The notes beneath the pieces are model-generated. The model had not been told where the DNA came from. It made no database searches and saw only the letters and a program-made list of their open reading frames with translations. From Elioraea thermophila (ex Habib et al. 2022) (GTDB taxonomy: Bacteria; Pseudomonadota; Alphaproteobacteria; Acetobacterales; Acetobacteraceae): 64,000 nt of DNA. The position numbers and the translations under genes were made by a program. Positions 8,305-17,980 of this stretch are shown here, piece by piece (the first letter of the stretch is position 1; every line of letters begins with the position of its first letter). The stretch spans positions 186,001-250,000 of the forward strand of contig NZ_QMDI01000005.1 of NCBI RefSeq assembly GCF_003336755.1, in the 5' to 3' direction.

Positions 8305-9975
8305 GTGTCGGTGTTCGAGGAAGTGGCGGTGCTGCTGGCGATCGCTTCGGCGGTCGGCTTCCTCGGCGTGGCCGCGCGTCAGCCGCTCATCGTCTCCTTC
8401 ATCGCGGTCGGCATCCTCGCCGGCCCCTCGGGGCTCGCGCTCGTGCGCACCGGCGAGGTGGTGGAGACGCTCGCTCGCCTCGGCGTCTCCCTCCTCCTCT
8501 TCCTCGTCGGGCTGAAGCTGGAGCTCGGGCTGATCCGGCGCTTCGGCCGAGTCGCCGTCGCCACCGGGCTCGGCCAGGTGGTGTTCACGTCCTTGGGCGG
8601 CTTCGCCCTCTGCCTCGCCCTCGGCATGGAGGCGGTGGAGAGCCTCTACGTCGCGGTCGCACTCACCTTCTCCTCCACCATCATCATCGTGAAGCTGCTG
8701 TCCGACAAGCGCGAGATCGACTCGTTGCACGGCCGCATCGCCTTGGGCTTCCTCATCGTGCAGGACCTCTGCGTGGTGGTGGCGATGATCGTTCTGTCGG
8801 CCTACGGCGCGGCGACCGGCGAGGACGGCGCGGCGGCGCTTGGCCGCGCTCTCGGGGGCGGGATCGCGCTGATCGCGCTCACCGCCCTCTTCATGCGCTT
8901 CGTTGCCGAACCGCTGCTCGTTCGCCTTGCGCGCGAGCCCGAACTCCTCGTCGTCTTCGCCATCGGCTGGGCGGCGGCAGGGGCGGCGGCGGCGGATGCC
9001 GTGGGGCTGTCGAAGGAGCTGGGCGGGCTGCTCGCCGGGGTGAGCCTCGGCTCGACCTCGGTGCGCGAAACCATCGCCGCCCGTCTCGCCCCCCTGCGCG
9101 ACTTCCTGCTGCTGTTCTTCTTCCTCCAGCTCGGCGCGTTGTTCGACTTCTCGACGGTGGGCGGCGAGGTCGTGCGCGCGGCGGTGCTGTCGCTGTTCGT
9201 ACTGATCGGCAACCCGCTGATCGTGATGGTGATCATGGGCGTGATGGGCTACCGCAAACGCACGAGCTTCCTCGCCGGGCTGACGGTGGCGCAGATCAGC
9301 GAGTTCTCGCTCGTCTTCATCGCGCTCGGTCACGACCTCGGGCATGTCGGGCTCGAGGCGGTGGGGCTCACCACCTTGGTGGGCATCGTCACCATCGGGC
9401 TTTCCACCTACATGATCGTCTACTCTGGATCGCTCTACGCCCGGCTCGAGCGCTTCCTCGGCCCGTTCGAGCGCAAGAGCGGGTTGCGCGAGGATCATCT
9501 CGCCGAGAAGGCGGAGGCGCCTGCGCGCCCCGTCGTGCTCTGCGGCCTCGGCCGCTACGGCACCGCCATCGCCGAGCGGCTGTGCGAACGCGGCGTGGGT
9601 TTCCTCGGCGTCGATTTCGACCCCGAGGCGGTGCGCACCTTCCAGCGCCGCGGCTGGCCGGCGATCTACGGCGACATCACCGATCCGGTCTTCGTCTCCC
9701 ACCTGCCGATCGATCAGGCCGAATGGGTGGTGGTGGCGGTGCCGCACCTCGTCGGCGTGCTCGGGCATGCCGACACGGCGGACGCGCTCGTCTCCGCCCT
9801 GCGCCATGCCGGGTTTCGCGGCAAGGTGGCGCTGACCGCGACCTACCCGGACCAGCAGGCGCGGCTGCGCGCGCTCGGGGCAGACCTCATCCTCTCCCCC
9901 TTCACGGACGCCGCCCGCGAGGCGGTGGACCGGATCCTCGCCGGTCGCACCGCGGCCGTGGCCGAAGCGGCGTGA
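8305..9975 (+). CDS. Kef-type (CPA2) cation:proton antiporter with RCK_N domain
   Basis: This 556-residue protein has about 12 membrane helices of the Na+/H+ exchanger fold over residues 1-390, followed by a cytosolic Rossmann TrkA-N/RCK_N domain. The RCK domain starts VVLCGLGRYGTAIAERL, with the GxGxxG nucleotide motif. It probably exchanges K+ or Na+ for protons under nucleotide or redox control. No TrkA-C domain follows. The GTG start at 8305 has GAGGAGG at 8291-8297 with a 7-base spacer. It is divergent from the ligase fusion across about 100 bases, so both promoters must lie there. Confidence 0.9.
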   Translation: MSVFEEVAVLLAIASAVGFLGVAARQPLIVSFIAVGILAGPSGLALVRTGEVVETLARLGVSLLLFLVGLKLELGLIRRFGRVAVATGLGQVVFTSLGGFALCLALGMEAVESLYVAVALTFSSTIIIVKLLSDKREIDSLHGRIALGFLIVQDLCVVVAMIVLSAYGAATGEDGAAALGRALGGGIALIALTALFMRFVAEPLLVRLAREPELLVVFAIGWAAAGAAAADAVGLSKELGGLLAGVSLGSTSVRETIAARLAPLRDFLLLFFFLQLGALFDFSTVGGEVVRAAVLSLFVLIGNPLIVMVIMGVMGYRKRTSFLAGLTVAQISEFSLVFIALGHDLGHVGLEAVGLTTLVGIVTIGLSTYMIVYSGSLYARLERFLGPFERKSGLREDHLAEKAEAPARPVVLCGLGRYGTAIAERLCERGVGFLGVDFDPEAVRTFQRRGWPAIYGDITDPVFVSHLPIDQAEWVVVAVPHLVGVLGHADTADALVSALRHAGFRGKVALTATYPDQQARLRALGADLILSPFTDAAREAVDRILAGRTAAVAEAA

Positions 9976-10033
9976 TCGTGCCACGCTTCCGCCACCTCGC
10001 CGTGGTTCCTGCGCGCGCGACGAGGAGCACGCG

Positions 10034-11005
10034 GTGGATTGGCGCGACAAGACCCTGGTGGTGACGGGAGGCGCGGGCTTCCTCGGCTCCACCATCGCTC
10101 GTCTTGCCGCCGCCCGTGGCGCGCGCGTGCGCATCATCGACGCCTTCCTGCCCGAAACGGGGGCGAATGCGGCCAACCTCGAGGGGGTAGCGGCGGAGAT
10201 ACATCGCCTGGACCTCAGGCATGACCCGCTGGAGACCGCTCTCGCGGGGGCGGAGGCGATCGTGCACTGCGCTGCCCAGATCTCGCATGCGGGCAGCGAG
10301 GCCGACCCGCTCGGCGACCTCGGCCACAACGCGGTGGGTACGCTGCGTCTCATCCTCGCCGCGCGTGAAGCCGCCCCCGACGCGGCGGTGGTGCACGCCT
10401 CGACGCGGCAGATGTACGGCCGCGCCCGGTCGCTTCCCGTCGCCGAAGACCATCCGATCGAACCGCCCGACGCCAATGCCGTGTCGAAATGGGCGGCCGA
10501 GCAGTACTGGCTGCTCGAGCACCGGCTGCGCGGCCGCCCGGTCGTCTCGCTCCGACTCACCAATTGTTACGGACCGGGGCTCAGGGTGAAGGACGCGCGT
10601 CAGACCTTCCTCGGCATCTGGATTCGCCGCGTACTGGAGGGCGAACCGTTCGAGGTCTGGGGTGGCGAACAGACGCGCGATCTCGCCTACGGCGAGGACG
10701 TGGCGGAGGCCTTCCTCGCCGCCTTCTCCGCGCCCTCCGGCATCTACAACCTCGGCGGCTCTCCCCCCGTCAGCCTGCGCGCGCTGGCCGACCTGCTGGT
10801 CGCGGTGCACGGCGGCGGGCGATACCAGGTGAAGGAGATGCCGCCCGAACGGGCGAAGATCGACATCGGTTCGTATGTGGCGGACGATTCCCGCTTCCGC
10901 GCCGCCACCGGCTGGGCGCCGCGCGTGCCGCTCGAGGAGGGGCTTGCCCGCACCCTCGCGTGGTATCGTGACCGCCTCCCGCTCTATCTGCGAGGCCAGC
11001 CATGA
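10034..11005 (+). CDS. Extended SDR (NAD-dependent epimerase/dehydratase-like) protein with altered active site
   Basis: This 323-residue protein resembles nucleotide-sugar epimerases/dehydratases. It has a GGAGFLG nucleotide-binding motif at 12-18, HCAAQISHAG in the NNAG-like position and HASTRQMYG providing the catalytic Ser/Thr. The usual YxxxK is replaced: the sequence reads DANAVSKWAAEQ, with Asn at about 148 where Tyr is expected and Lys retained at 152. The GTG start follows GAGGAG by 7 bases. It overlaps the DegT aminotransferase gene by ATGA, so the two probably act together on a sugar nucleotide, or the SDR has a non-catalytic or atypical role. Confidence 0.87.
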   Translation: MDWRDKTLVVTGGAGFLGSTIARLAAARGARVRIIDAFLPETGANAANLEGVAAEIHRLDLRHDPLETALAGAEAIVHCAAQISHAGSEADPLGDLGHNAVGTLRLILAAREAAPDAAVVHASTRQMYGRARSLPVAEDHPIEPPDANAVSKWAAEQYWLLEHRLRGRPVVSLRLTNCYGPGLRVKDARQTFLGIWIRRVLEGEPFEVWGGEQTRDLAYGEDVAEAFLAAFSAPSGIYNLGGSPPVSLRALADLLVAVHGGGRYQVKEMPPERAKIDIGSYVADDSRFRAATGWAPRVPLEEGLARTLAWYRDRLPLYLRGQP

Positions 11006-12141
11006 ACGCGCCTCCCCCGCCCCTCCTCGTGCCGCAGGCCGACCCCGGCGCCTCCTATCGCGCCCAGGCGGCGGAGATCGACCGGGCGGTGGGGCGCGTG
11101 CTCGCCTCCGGCTGGTACATTCTGGGAGGGGAATGTGCCGCCTTCGAACGGGAATTCGCCCTCTGGCAAGGGCAGAAACGGGCGGTGGGTGTCGCCAACG
11201 GCACCGATGCGCTGGCCCTGATCCTGCGGGGCCTCGGTCTCGGGCCGGGGGCGTCCGTCGTCACCGTCTCGCACACCGCGGTCGCCACCGTGGCCGCGAT
11301 CGAGATGGTGGGGGCGACTCCGATCCTGATCGACATCGACCCGCTGCACTACACGATCGATCCGCAGGAACTCGAGGCGGTGCTCGCCGACCCCCCACCC
11401 GGCCTGCCGCCCATCCGCGCGGTGATCGCCGTGCATCTCTACGGCGGGATGGCGGAGATCGATGCGATCGTCGCGATCGCAGATCGTTTCGGTGTCGCGG
11501 TGATCGAGGACTGCTCGCAAAGCCACGGCGCGATGTGGCGCGGCCGCAAGTGCGGCAGCTTCGGCACGGCCGCCGCGTTCTCGCTCTATCCGACGAAGAA
11601 CCTCGGCGCGCTCGGCGACGGCGGCGTGCTCACCACCGACGACGAGGCGCTCGCCGAGCGGATCGCGGCACTCCGCCAGTACGGCTGGCGCGAGCGTTAC
11701 GTCAGCGATCTCGCGGGGGTGAATTCCCGCCTCGACGAACTCCAGGCCGCGATCCTGCGCGTGAAGCTCACGGGCCTCGATGCGGCGAACGAACGGCGCC
11801 GGGCGATCGCTGCCGCCTATGACGAGGCGCTGGCCGCCACCCCCTTCGCCCCGCCGGCGCGGCGCCCCGGCAGCACGCACGTCTTCCACCAGTACGTGAT
11901 CCGGTGCACCGACAGGGCAGGCGTGCAGGCGCGACTGCGCGCGGAGGGGATCGGCACCGGCGTGCACTACCCTGTGCCGGTGCACCTGCAGCCCGCCTAT
12001 CGCGGCCGCATCGCGCTCGGCCCCTCCGCCTGCCGCGAGACGGAACGCGCCGCCCGGGAGGTGCTCTCCCTGCCGATGTTTCCCGAGCTCACCGATGCCC
12101 AGGTCGAGCGGGTCGTGATCGCCCTGCGTGCCCTGCGCTGA
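11002..12141 (+). CDS. DegT/DnrJ/EryC1/StrS family PLP-dependent aminotransferase
   Basis: This 379-residue protein has the fold-type I layout of sugar aminotransferases. NGTDALAL near 66-73 binds the PLP phosphate, and ED(C)SQSHGA near 169 supplies the Asp facing the pyridine nitrogen. The Schiff-base lysine is about K199 in LYPTKNLGALGDGG. C-terminal GTGVHYPVPVHLQPAY is typical of the family. It would convert a keto-sugar nucleotide to an amino sugar for surface glycans. It overlaps the SDR gene by 4 bases. No glycosyltransferase is nearby in this window. Confidence 0.93.
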   Translation: MNAPPPPLLVPQADPGASYRAQAAEIDRAVGRVLASGWYILGGECAAFEREFALWQGQKRAVGVANGTDALALILRGLGLGPGASVVTVSHTAVATVAAIEMVGATPILIDIDPLHYTIDPQELEAVLADPPPGLPPIRAVIAVHLYGGMAEIDAIVAIADRFGVAVIEDCSQSHGAMWRGRKCGSFGTAAAFSLYPTKNLGALGDGGVLTTDDEALAERIAALRQYGWRERYVSDLAGVNSRLDELQAAILRVKLTGLDAANERRRAIAAAYDEALAATPFAPPARRPGSTHVFHQYVIRCTDRAGVQARLRAEGIGTGVHYPVPVHLQPAYRGRIALGPSACRETERAAREVLSLPMFPELTDAQVERVVIALRALR

Positions 12142-12147
12142 GCCCAA

Positions 12148-13757
12148 TCACCCGCGGCTGTCCTCGCGGATCATCGCCGCCGCGCGTTCGGCGAGCATGA
12201 TCACCGCCGCCTGGATGGTGGAGGACCGCACGAGAGGGAATGCCGACGCGTCCGCCACCCAAAGCCGCTCCAGCCCCTTGACGCGCAGCCTGGGGTCGAG
12301 CGGGGCGAGCGGATCCTCTCCCACCCGCACCGATCCGCAGGGGTGGTAGACGGTGGAGGCGGCCTCCCGCACCCAGGCCGCGATCGCCTCATCGGACGCG
12401 AGCGCCGGACCGGGCGCCAGGTCCTTCTCGATCAAGTCGGCAAGCGGCCGCTGCGCCACGATCCGGCGCGCGAGTTTCACCCCCTCCACCATCAGGAACA
12501 GGTCGTTCGGGGCGGAGAGGTAGTTCGGGCGGATCGCTAGCGGCAAATGGGGATATTCCGAGGTAAGCCGGATCTCGCCGCGGCTGTCGGGCCGGCAGGG
12601 GCCGACGACGAAGGTGAAGCCCGGATGGCGGTGCAGCCCTTCCGCCGTCGCGGTGAAGCTGAAGTTGATGAACTGGATCTGGATTTCGGGTTCCTCCGCC
12701 GCCCGGCGTGACGCGAGCGAACAGCGAGGCCTCGGAGGCGCCGACGGCGAGAGGGCCGCGCCGGTGGAACAGCCACCTCGCCGCCATGGGGGCGTAGCCC
12801 AGCGGCCCCGCCGTCCATTCGTTCATCGTCCCGCAGGGCCGCGTGCGGAATGGCATCCGTACTACGAGATGGTCCTGCAGGTTCTGGCCGACGCCGGGCA
12901 GATCGAGGCGCGGGATGACCCCGAGCTTGTGCAGGTGCCGCGCCGGCCCGATGCCCGACAGCATCAGGACTTTCGGCGTCTCGAGCACGCCGGCGCACAG
13001 CACGACGCCGCGTCTGACCATCCACCTGACCGCCCCTTGCCCGTCACGTCCCGCCACCCCGAGAGCCCGACCCCGATGATGGACGACGGATTCCCCCGGG
13101 CTCCGGTCAACACCCGCAAGTTCGGCCGAGTGCGGGCCGGGTGGAGATAGGCCCTGGCCGTGGACATCCTGAGCCCGCGCGAGACGTTCAGCGGATTGGG
13201 CCCTGCGCCCTCGTACCACGCGCCGTTGAAGTCGGGGCAACGCGGGAAGCCCGCCGCCACGCAGGCCTCGATGAAGGCGCGCCCCACCGGCGAAAGGTCC
13301 GGGGTCGGCCGGTTCCGCATCGCCCCCCGTGCCGTGCCGGTCGTCAGCCTCTCCCTCCCAGCACTCCAGTGCTCGGGAGACGAGCAGGCACTCCTCCCAC
13401 GACCAGCCTCGCGCCACGGCCTGAGCCCAGCGGTCGTGGTCGCGCGGCGAGCCGCGCAGGAAGACGAGGACGAGGCCGTTGACCGCGCCGGAGCCCCCGA
13501 GCACGCGACCGCGTGGCCAGCGGATGCGACGGCCGTTCAGTTCGGGTTCCGGCTCAGTCTCGTAGTTCCAGTCGAAGGCACCGGAGCGAAAGAAACGGGC
13601 ATAGCCGGCAGGCAGATGTAGGTAGGGGTGACGGTCCTCCGGGCCGGCTTCCAGCAGGGTCACCGTCGCCGTCGGATCCTCCGAAAGCCGGGCGGCGACG
13701 ACACAACCCGCGCTGCCGCCGCCCACCACCCCGTAGTCGGCCGTCTCCTTCCGTCAC
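12148..13757 (-). pseudogene. GMC-family FAD oxidoreductase, full-length relic with multiple frameshifts
   Basis: Reading leftward, GMC homology runs through alternating frames. It starts at a GTG near 13757, then DYGVVGGGSAGCVVAARL and GRVLGGSGAVNGL in a second frame to about 13330. A third frame runs to about 13080 (FPRCPDFNGAWYEG). VVLCAGVLETPKVLMLSGIGP follows to about 12700. The last frame carries the C-terminal YHPCGSVRVGED segment and ends at 12148. At least four frameshifts are therefore needed (near 13740, 13330, 13080 and 12700). Total length (about 536 codons) equals an intact choline-dehydrogenase-like GMC enzyme, so decay is by small indels, not deletion. Neighbouring genes are intact, which argues against generally poor sequence. 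Confidence 0.85.
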
Positions 13758-13871
13758 CTGAACACCGTCACACCGTCACGCAGATTCTCCCGTGATCGAC
13801 GCTTCGCTTGGCGGCACGCCGGTCAACCGCCCCCTGGCCCGCACGGCCTTCGCAGGTGCACACTCAGCTGC

Positions 13872-16655
13872 ATGCACGATCTCGCTGCCACCCCCTTCCT
13901 CGACGCCGCGATCGAGGACCTGCTGGGCCTGATCGCGCGCGCCCGCGCAGGCGCAGAGCGGGATCCGTTCGGCAACCCGGTGCTGTCGGTCGCCCTCGCG
14001 ATCAGCCGCCGCATCGACGACGGCGTGCTCGACGAGCGGAGTTTCGGCGCCATTGTCGGGGCACTCGCCGACCAGGCGTTCCGCGACCGGGCAGCACGGC
14101 TCGCGGCCTATGTCGGCGACCCCGATCCCGCCGCCTTCGACCGGCTCGCGGCGCGCTTGATCCGCCCCGACCCTGCCGACAGCCCCGTTCCTTGGGCCAC
14201 CTTCGCCGCCGCGGTGTCGCGCCCGCGCTTCGCCGCCGTGTTCACCGCCCACCCCACCTTTTCCATGCCCTTCGCCACTGCCGCGCTGCTCGCCCGCGCC
14301 GCGCACGACCCCGAGGCGCGGCGGATGATGCCGCCCGGACATCGGCCGGGGCCGATCACGCTCGAGGAGGAGTTCGCCCAGGCCGCCGGCGCGATCGCCC
14401 ACGCGCGCGATGCGATCGACGCCTTCGTCGCCGCCCTTCTCCGCGCCGCCCGCGCCACTTGGCCGGACCGCTGGACGAGGCTCGACCCGGCGCCGCTGCT
14501 CGTCGCCTCCTGGGTCGGCTACGACACCGACGGCCGGACCGACATCGGCTGGGCCGACACCATCCGCTTTCGTCTGCGCATGAAGGCGATGGGGCTCGCC
14601 CGCCTCGCCTCTCGCCTACCGCCGGGCCCGCTCGCCGACCGCCTGGCGGCGGCGCTGGCCGAGACCGACCGCCAGCACGCCCTCTGCCCGGCCGGCACCG
14701 CGCCGGAGCCCGAGGCCGTGCAGCGCTTCGCCCACGCGCTGATCGAGGGCAAGGCGAGGGCGCTGACCGACATCGACGAACTGCGCGCGCTGTTCGACCA
14801 GGCGATCGCCGCAAGCGCGGACGAGGAGGCGCGGCTTGCGCTCGTGGTGGCGCGCGCCTCGCTTGTCTCGCACGGCCTTTCGCTCGCCCACACCCATGTG
14901 CGGCTGAACGCGCAGCAGGTGCACAACGCCCTGCGCCATCGCCTCGGCTTCGACGCGACCCCGGAGGACCGCGCACGGCGTCGCGGCCTGATCGCCGCGA
15001 TCAACGCCGCGCTCGACACGGTGGAGCCGATCCCGGTCGATTTCGGCGCCATCCTGGCCGAACAGTCCTCGGCCACACGGCTGATGATGACGGTCGCCCA
15101 GATCCTCAAGCACATCGACGGCTCGCAGCCGATCCGCTTCCTGATCGCCGAGACCGAGACGGGCTACACGCTGCTCGCCGCGCTGTGGCTCGCCCGCCGC
15201 TTCGGCGTGGCGGATCGGCTGGAGATCAGCCCCCTGTTCGAGACCGCGGAGGGGCTCGAGCACGGCGCCCGCGTGCTGGAAGAGGCGCTGCGCAGCCCGC
15301 ATTTCCGCGAGCACCTGCGGCGCGCGGGGCGGCTTTGCCTGCAGTTCGGCTACTCGGATTCGGGTCGCTTCGTCGGCCAGCCCGCCGCCTCCTACCTCGT
15401 GGAGCGGCTCAGGCTGAAACTGGCCGAGACACTGCGACGGTTCTCGCTCGGCGGCCTCGAACTCGTCCTGTTCAACACCCATGGGGAATCGATCGGCCGT
15501 GGCGCGCACCCAGGCACGCTCGCCGACCGGCTCGAATACCTCGCCCCTGCGCAGTCGCGTGCGCGTTTCGCGGAAGCGGGGCTCGCCGTGCGCGAGGAAT
15601 CGTCCTTCCAGGGCTCTGACGGCTACCTGCTGTTCGGGACGCCTGCACTCGCCACCGCGACCGTCGCGCGCATCGCCGAACACGCCTTCAGCACGCCCGC
15701 AGTGGAAGAGGATCCGATCTACCTCGAGGCCGACTTCGCCGCCGAGTTCTTCGGCTCGTTGCGCGCAGCGATGGAGAGCCTGGTCGAAGATCCGGGCTAT
15801 GCCGCCCTGCTCGGTGCCTTCGGTCCCGCCTTGCTCGACCCGACGGGGTCGCGCCCGGCGAAGCGGCAGACCGACGGCATGGGCGGGCCGGCCGTCATTG
15901 CGAACCCGCGCGAATTGCGGGCAATCCCGAATAACGCGATCCTTCACCAGCTGGGCTGGCTCGCCAACACGCTGCACGGGCTCGGCCAGGCCATCGCGCG
16001 CGCGCCCGAGACGTTTGCCGAACTCGTGCAGAGGAGCCCGCGTTTCGGGCGGGCGATGGCGATGGCGGCGGCGGCGCGCACCAAGGGCGACATCGACATC
16101 CTGCGCGGCTACGTCGCCACCCTCGACCCGGGCACTTGGCTCGATCGGGCGCAGCGATCGACGCGCCAGGGCCGGCGCGAGGAGCTGATCGCGGTGGCGG
16201 ACGCGCTGGAGGCGCTCGGTTTCGCCGCCCCGGTGCGCAGGCTGTTCCGCCGCCTGCAGCGGGACGGGCTTCTGCTCGATGCGGTCTGGCCCGGGCCGCA
16301 GGGATCGGATCGGCTGTTCGCGCTGCATGCGCTGCGCATCGCCGCCATTCACCGCATCTGGCTGCTCGCCGCCCGGATCCCGGACTTCTCCCCGCGCCAC
16401 GGCATCACCCGGGCGGGCGTGCTCGCGCGCCTCCTGCGGCTCGATGTGCCGGCCGCGGTCGACATCCTGGAGGAGGTGTTCCCCCGCCGGCCCGATCCTG
16501 CCGCCAGCATGGACTTCGGCGAACCGGCCGGCCCGCGCGCGGCGGCGACCTACGAGCGCGAGCACGAGGAGCTGTTCGCTCCGATGCGGACCTGGTTCGC
16601 GCTGGTACGCGAAGGCTCGGCCGCGATCGCGCACGAGGTCGGCTCCTTCGGCTGA
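13872..16655 (+). CDS. Divergent phosphoenolpyruvate carboxylase family protein
   Basis: At 927 residues the length fits PEP carboxylase, which makes oxaloacetate from PEP and bicarbonate. Family blocks are recognisable: FTAHPT with H127, SWVGYDTDGR, a THVRLNAQQ block, ISPLFETAEGL, FGYSDSG near 492 and HGESIGRGAHPG near 537. Several positions differ from classical enzymes. The HGRGG loop has become HGESIG, losing the Arg that classical enzymes use. GYSDSxKD has become GYSDSGRF. The C terminus ends SFG instead of the invariant NTG. Orthology to ppc is likely but normal activity is not assured. The ATG has no strong ribosome site. The gene converges on two unknown genes. Confidence 0.8.
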   Translation: MHDLAATPFLDAAIEDLLGLIARARAGAERDPFGNPVLSVALAISRRIDDGVLDERSFGAIVGALADQAFRDRAARLAAYVGDPDPAAFDRLAARLIRPDPADSPVPWATFAAAVSRPRFAAVFTAHPTFSMPFATAALLARAAHDPEARRMMPPGHRPGPITLEEEFAQAAGAIAHARDAIDAFVAALLRAARATWPDRWTRLDPAPLLVASWVGYDTDGRTDIGWADTIRFRLRMKAMGLARLASRLPPGPLADRLAAALAETDRQHALCPAGTAPEPEAVQRFAHALIEGKARALTDIDELRALFDQAIAASADEEARLALVVARASLVSHGLSLAHTHVRLNAQQVHNALRHRLGFDATPEDRARRRGLIAAINAALDTVEPIPVDFGAILAEQSSATRLMMTVAQILKHIDGSQPIRFLIAETETGYTLLAALWLARRFGVADRLEISPLFETAEGLEHGARVLEEALRSPHFREHLRRAGRLCLQFGYSDSGRFVGQPAASYLVERLRLKLAETLRRFSLGGLELVLFNTHGESIGRGAHPGTLADRLEYLAPAQSRARFAEAGLAVREESSFQGSDGYLLFGTPALATATVARIAEHAFSTPAVEEDPIYLEADFAAEFFGSLRAAMESLVEDPGYAALLGAFGPALLDPTGSRPAKRQTDGMGGPAVIANPRELRAIPNNAILHQLGWLANTLHGLGQAIARAPETFAELVQRSPRFGRAMAMAAAARTKGDIDILRGYVATLDPGTWLDRAQRSTRQGRREELIAVADALEALGFAAPVRRLFRRLQRDGLLLDAVWPGPQGSDRLFALHALRIAAIHRIWLLAARIPDFSPRHGITRAGVLARLLRLDVPAAVDILEEVFPRRPDPAASMDFGEPAGPRAAATYEREHEELFAPMRTWFALVREGSAAIAHEVGSFG

Positions 16656-16696
16656 GCGGTCGGCGGCACGGCTCGGCTCCCCTGATCCCGCGCCAC

Positions 16697-17980
16697 TCAC
16701 GCAAGGAGCGGCATGGCGCGCTCCGGCCCGGCCAGGATTTCGACCAGGCGGGCCAGATCGACCTTGCCGGGACGGTCCGGCGGCAGACCGGGGGGGCAGT
16801 GTCGGCCGAGGTCGAGAAACGCCTCGGCGGCGCGGCGCAGCACGGCATCCGGCCAGCCGGCGCGGGGGGCCAGCCTCTGGGCGGCGGCGGCCAGCTCGCT
16901 CGCCGCACGGGCGGAGGTCTCAAGTCGCTCGAAGGCGGAGACGGGCCCGCCCTGCTCGATCACCGCGAGCGCGGCGCGCACGAGCGTTTCGCCGACGGCC
17001 TTGGTCAGCACCTCCTCGAGCATCGCCTCGCAGGCGCGGCCGAGAGCGGAAATCGCGTCGCGCCGCGTATCGTTCCGCATCTGCAGCCGATCGTCGAGCA
17101 GGGCGGCGAGACGTTCCACCAGCGCGACGGCACCACGCACATCGCCGAGGGGGGCGGCGAGCAGCGCTTCGCGCTCCTGCGCGACCGCCCGCTCCAGCGT
17201 GGCGACCGTCGCGTCGAGCGCCTGGCCGATCGCCTCCTCGACATCGCCGAGCCCGGCGTTGCGGGCGTGATCGCGCACGAGCAGAGGCACGCCGGGCAGG
17301 TGGCCGAAGCGCACGAGCGCGATCAACGCCACCCGGCGATAGAGGGCGGGACTGGTGGGTGCCGCGGCCGCGTCCAGGGCGCGGCGCACGGCCTGCCACG
17401 GGTCGCTCGCGGTCAAGGCAGGGTTCAACGCGATCAGTTCCCGCCCGATGCGGAGCAGGTCGGCGACCGCGGCGCAGAAGCTGCGAAACAGCGGCTCCAC
17501 CATCGGGATCGCGCCGGCTGTCGCGGGCAGCGGTGCCGTGCCGCCGAACGGACGCAGGATGTCCGCCGCCGCCACCCACAGTTTCGGCCCCGTTTCGTTC
17601 ACCACCTCGGGATCGGCGAGCAGGCGCCCTTTGAGATCGGCGGCCAGGGCGGACAAGGGACCGGCGGCGAGGCGCTCCGTCACGATGGCGATCATCGGCC
17701 TGAGCGCGCTGCGCGGGATGGTGAGATCCCCACGCTGCCAATCGGCGGGGTGCACCAGCAGCGGCTCGAACGGCAGGGCGAAGAGACGGCCGAGCGAAGC
17801 CGGGCGTGGGCAGGCGACGACGCCTGAGCGCATCGCTGGCCGGAACGGGGCGATCAGCGCGTCCACGTCCCCCCGTTCCGCCAGGCGGTCCACCAGCGCC
17901 ACGACGGCGCCGAGACGATCGGCCGGCCGGTCGGCGAGCGCGGCGCGCAGGCCGGCGAGGGTGGCGCGATCGAGGGTCAT
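16697..17980 (-). CDS. Unrecognised helical protein, second gene of a pair next to the PEPC homologue
   Basis: I do not recognise this 427-residue protein. It is predicted to be almost wholly alpha-helical and cytosolic, rich in Ala, Leu and Arg, with no signal peptide or membrane span. The start is chosen at the ATG at 17980 (MTLDRATLAG), which overlaps the preceding stop by ATGA. A longer reading from 18262 would run into the upstream gene. It ends 41 bases from the convergent PEPC-like gene. The tight coupling shows that the two proteins are made together, perhaps as a complex. Codon use resembles the neighbours. Confidence 0.75.
   Translation of the reverse strand: MTLDRATLAGLRAALADRPADRLGAVVALVDRLAERGDVDALIAPFRPAMRSGVVACPRPASLGRLFALPFEPLLVHPADWQRGDLTIPRSALRPMIAIVTERLAAGPLSALAADLKGRLLADPEVVNETGPKLWVAAADILRPFGGTAPLPATAGAIPMVEPLFRSFCAAVADLLRIGRELIALNPALTASDPWQAVRRALDAAAAPTSPALYRRVALIALVRFGHLPGVPLLVRDHARNAGLGDVEEAIGQALDATVATLERAVAQEREALLAAPLGDVRGAVALVERLAALLDDRLQMRNDTRRDAISALGRACEAMLEEVLTKAVGETLVRAALAVIEQGGPVSAFERLETSARAASELAAAAQRLAPRAGWPDAVLRRAAEAFLDLGRHCPPGLPPDRPGKVDLARLVEILAGPERAMPLLA

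Noticed and set aside
8278-10563. Long antisense open frame (761 codons) across the antiporter and epimerase genes
   Set aside because: The sense strand has clear family motifs. The antisense product is Arg/His/Glu-rich with no domain, as expected for shadows in G+C-rich DNA.
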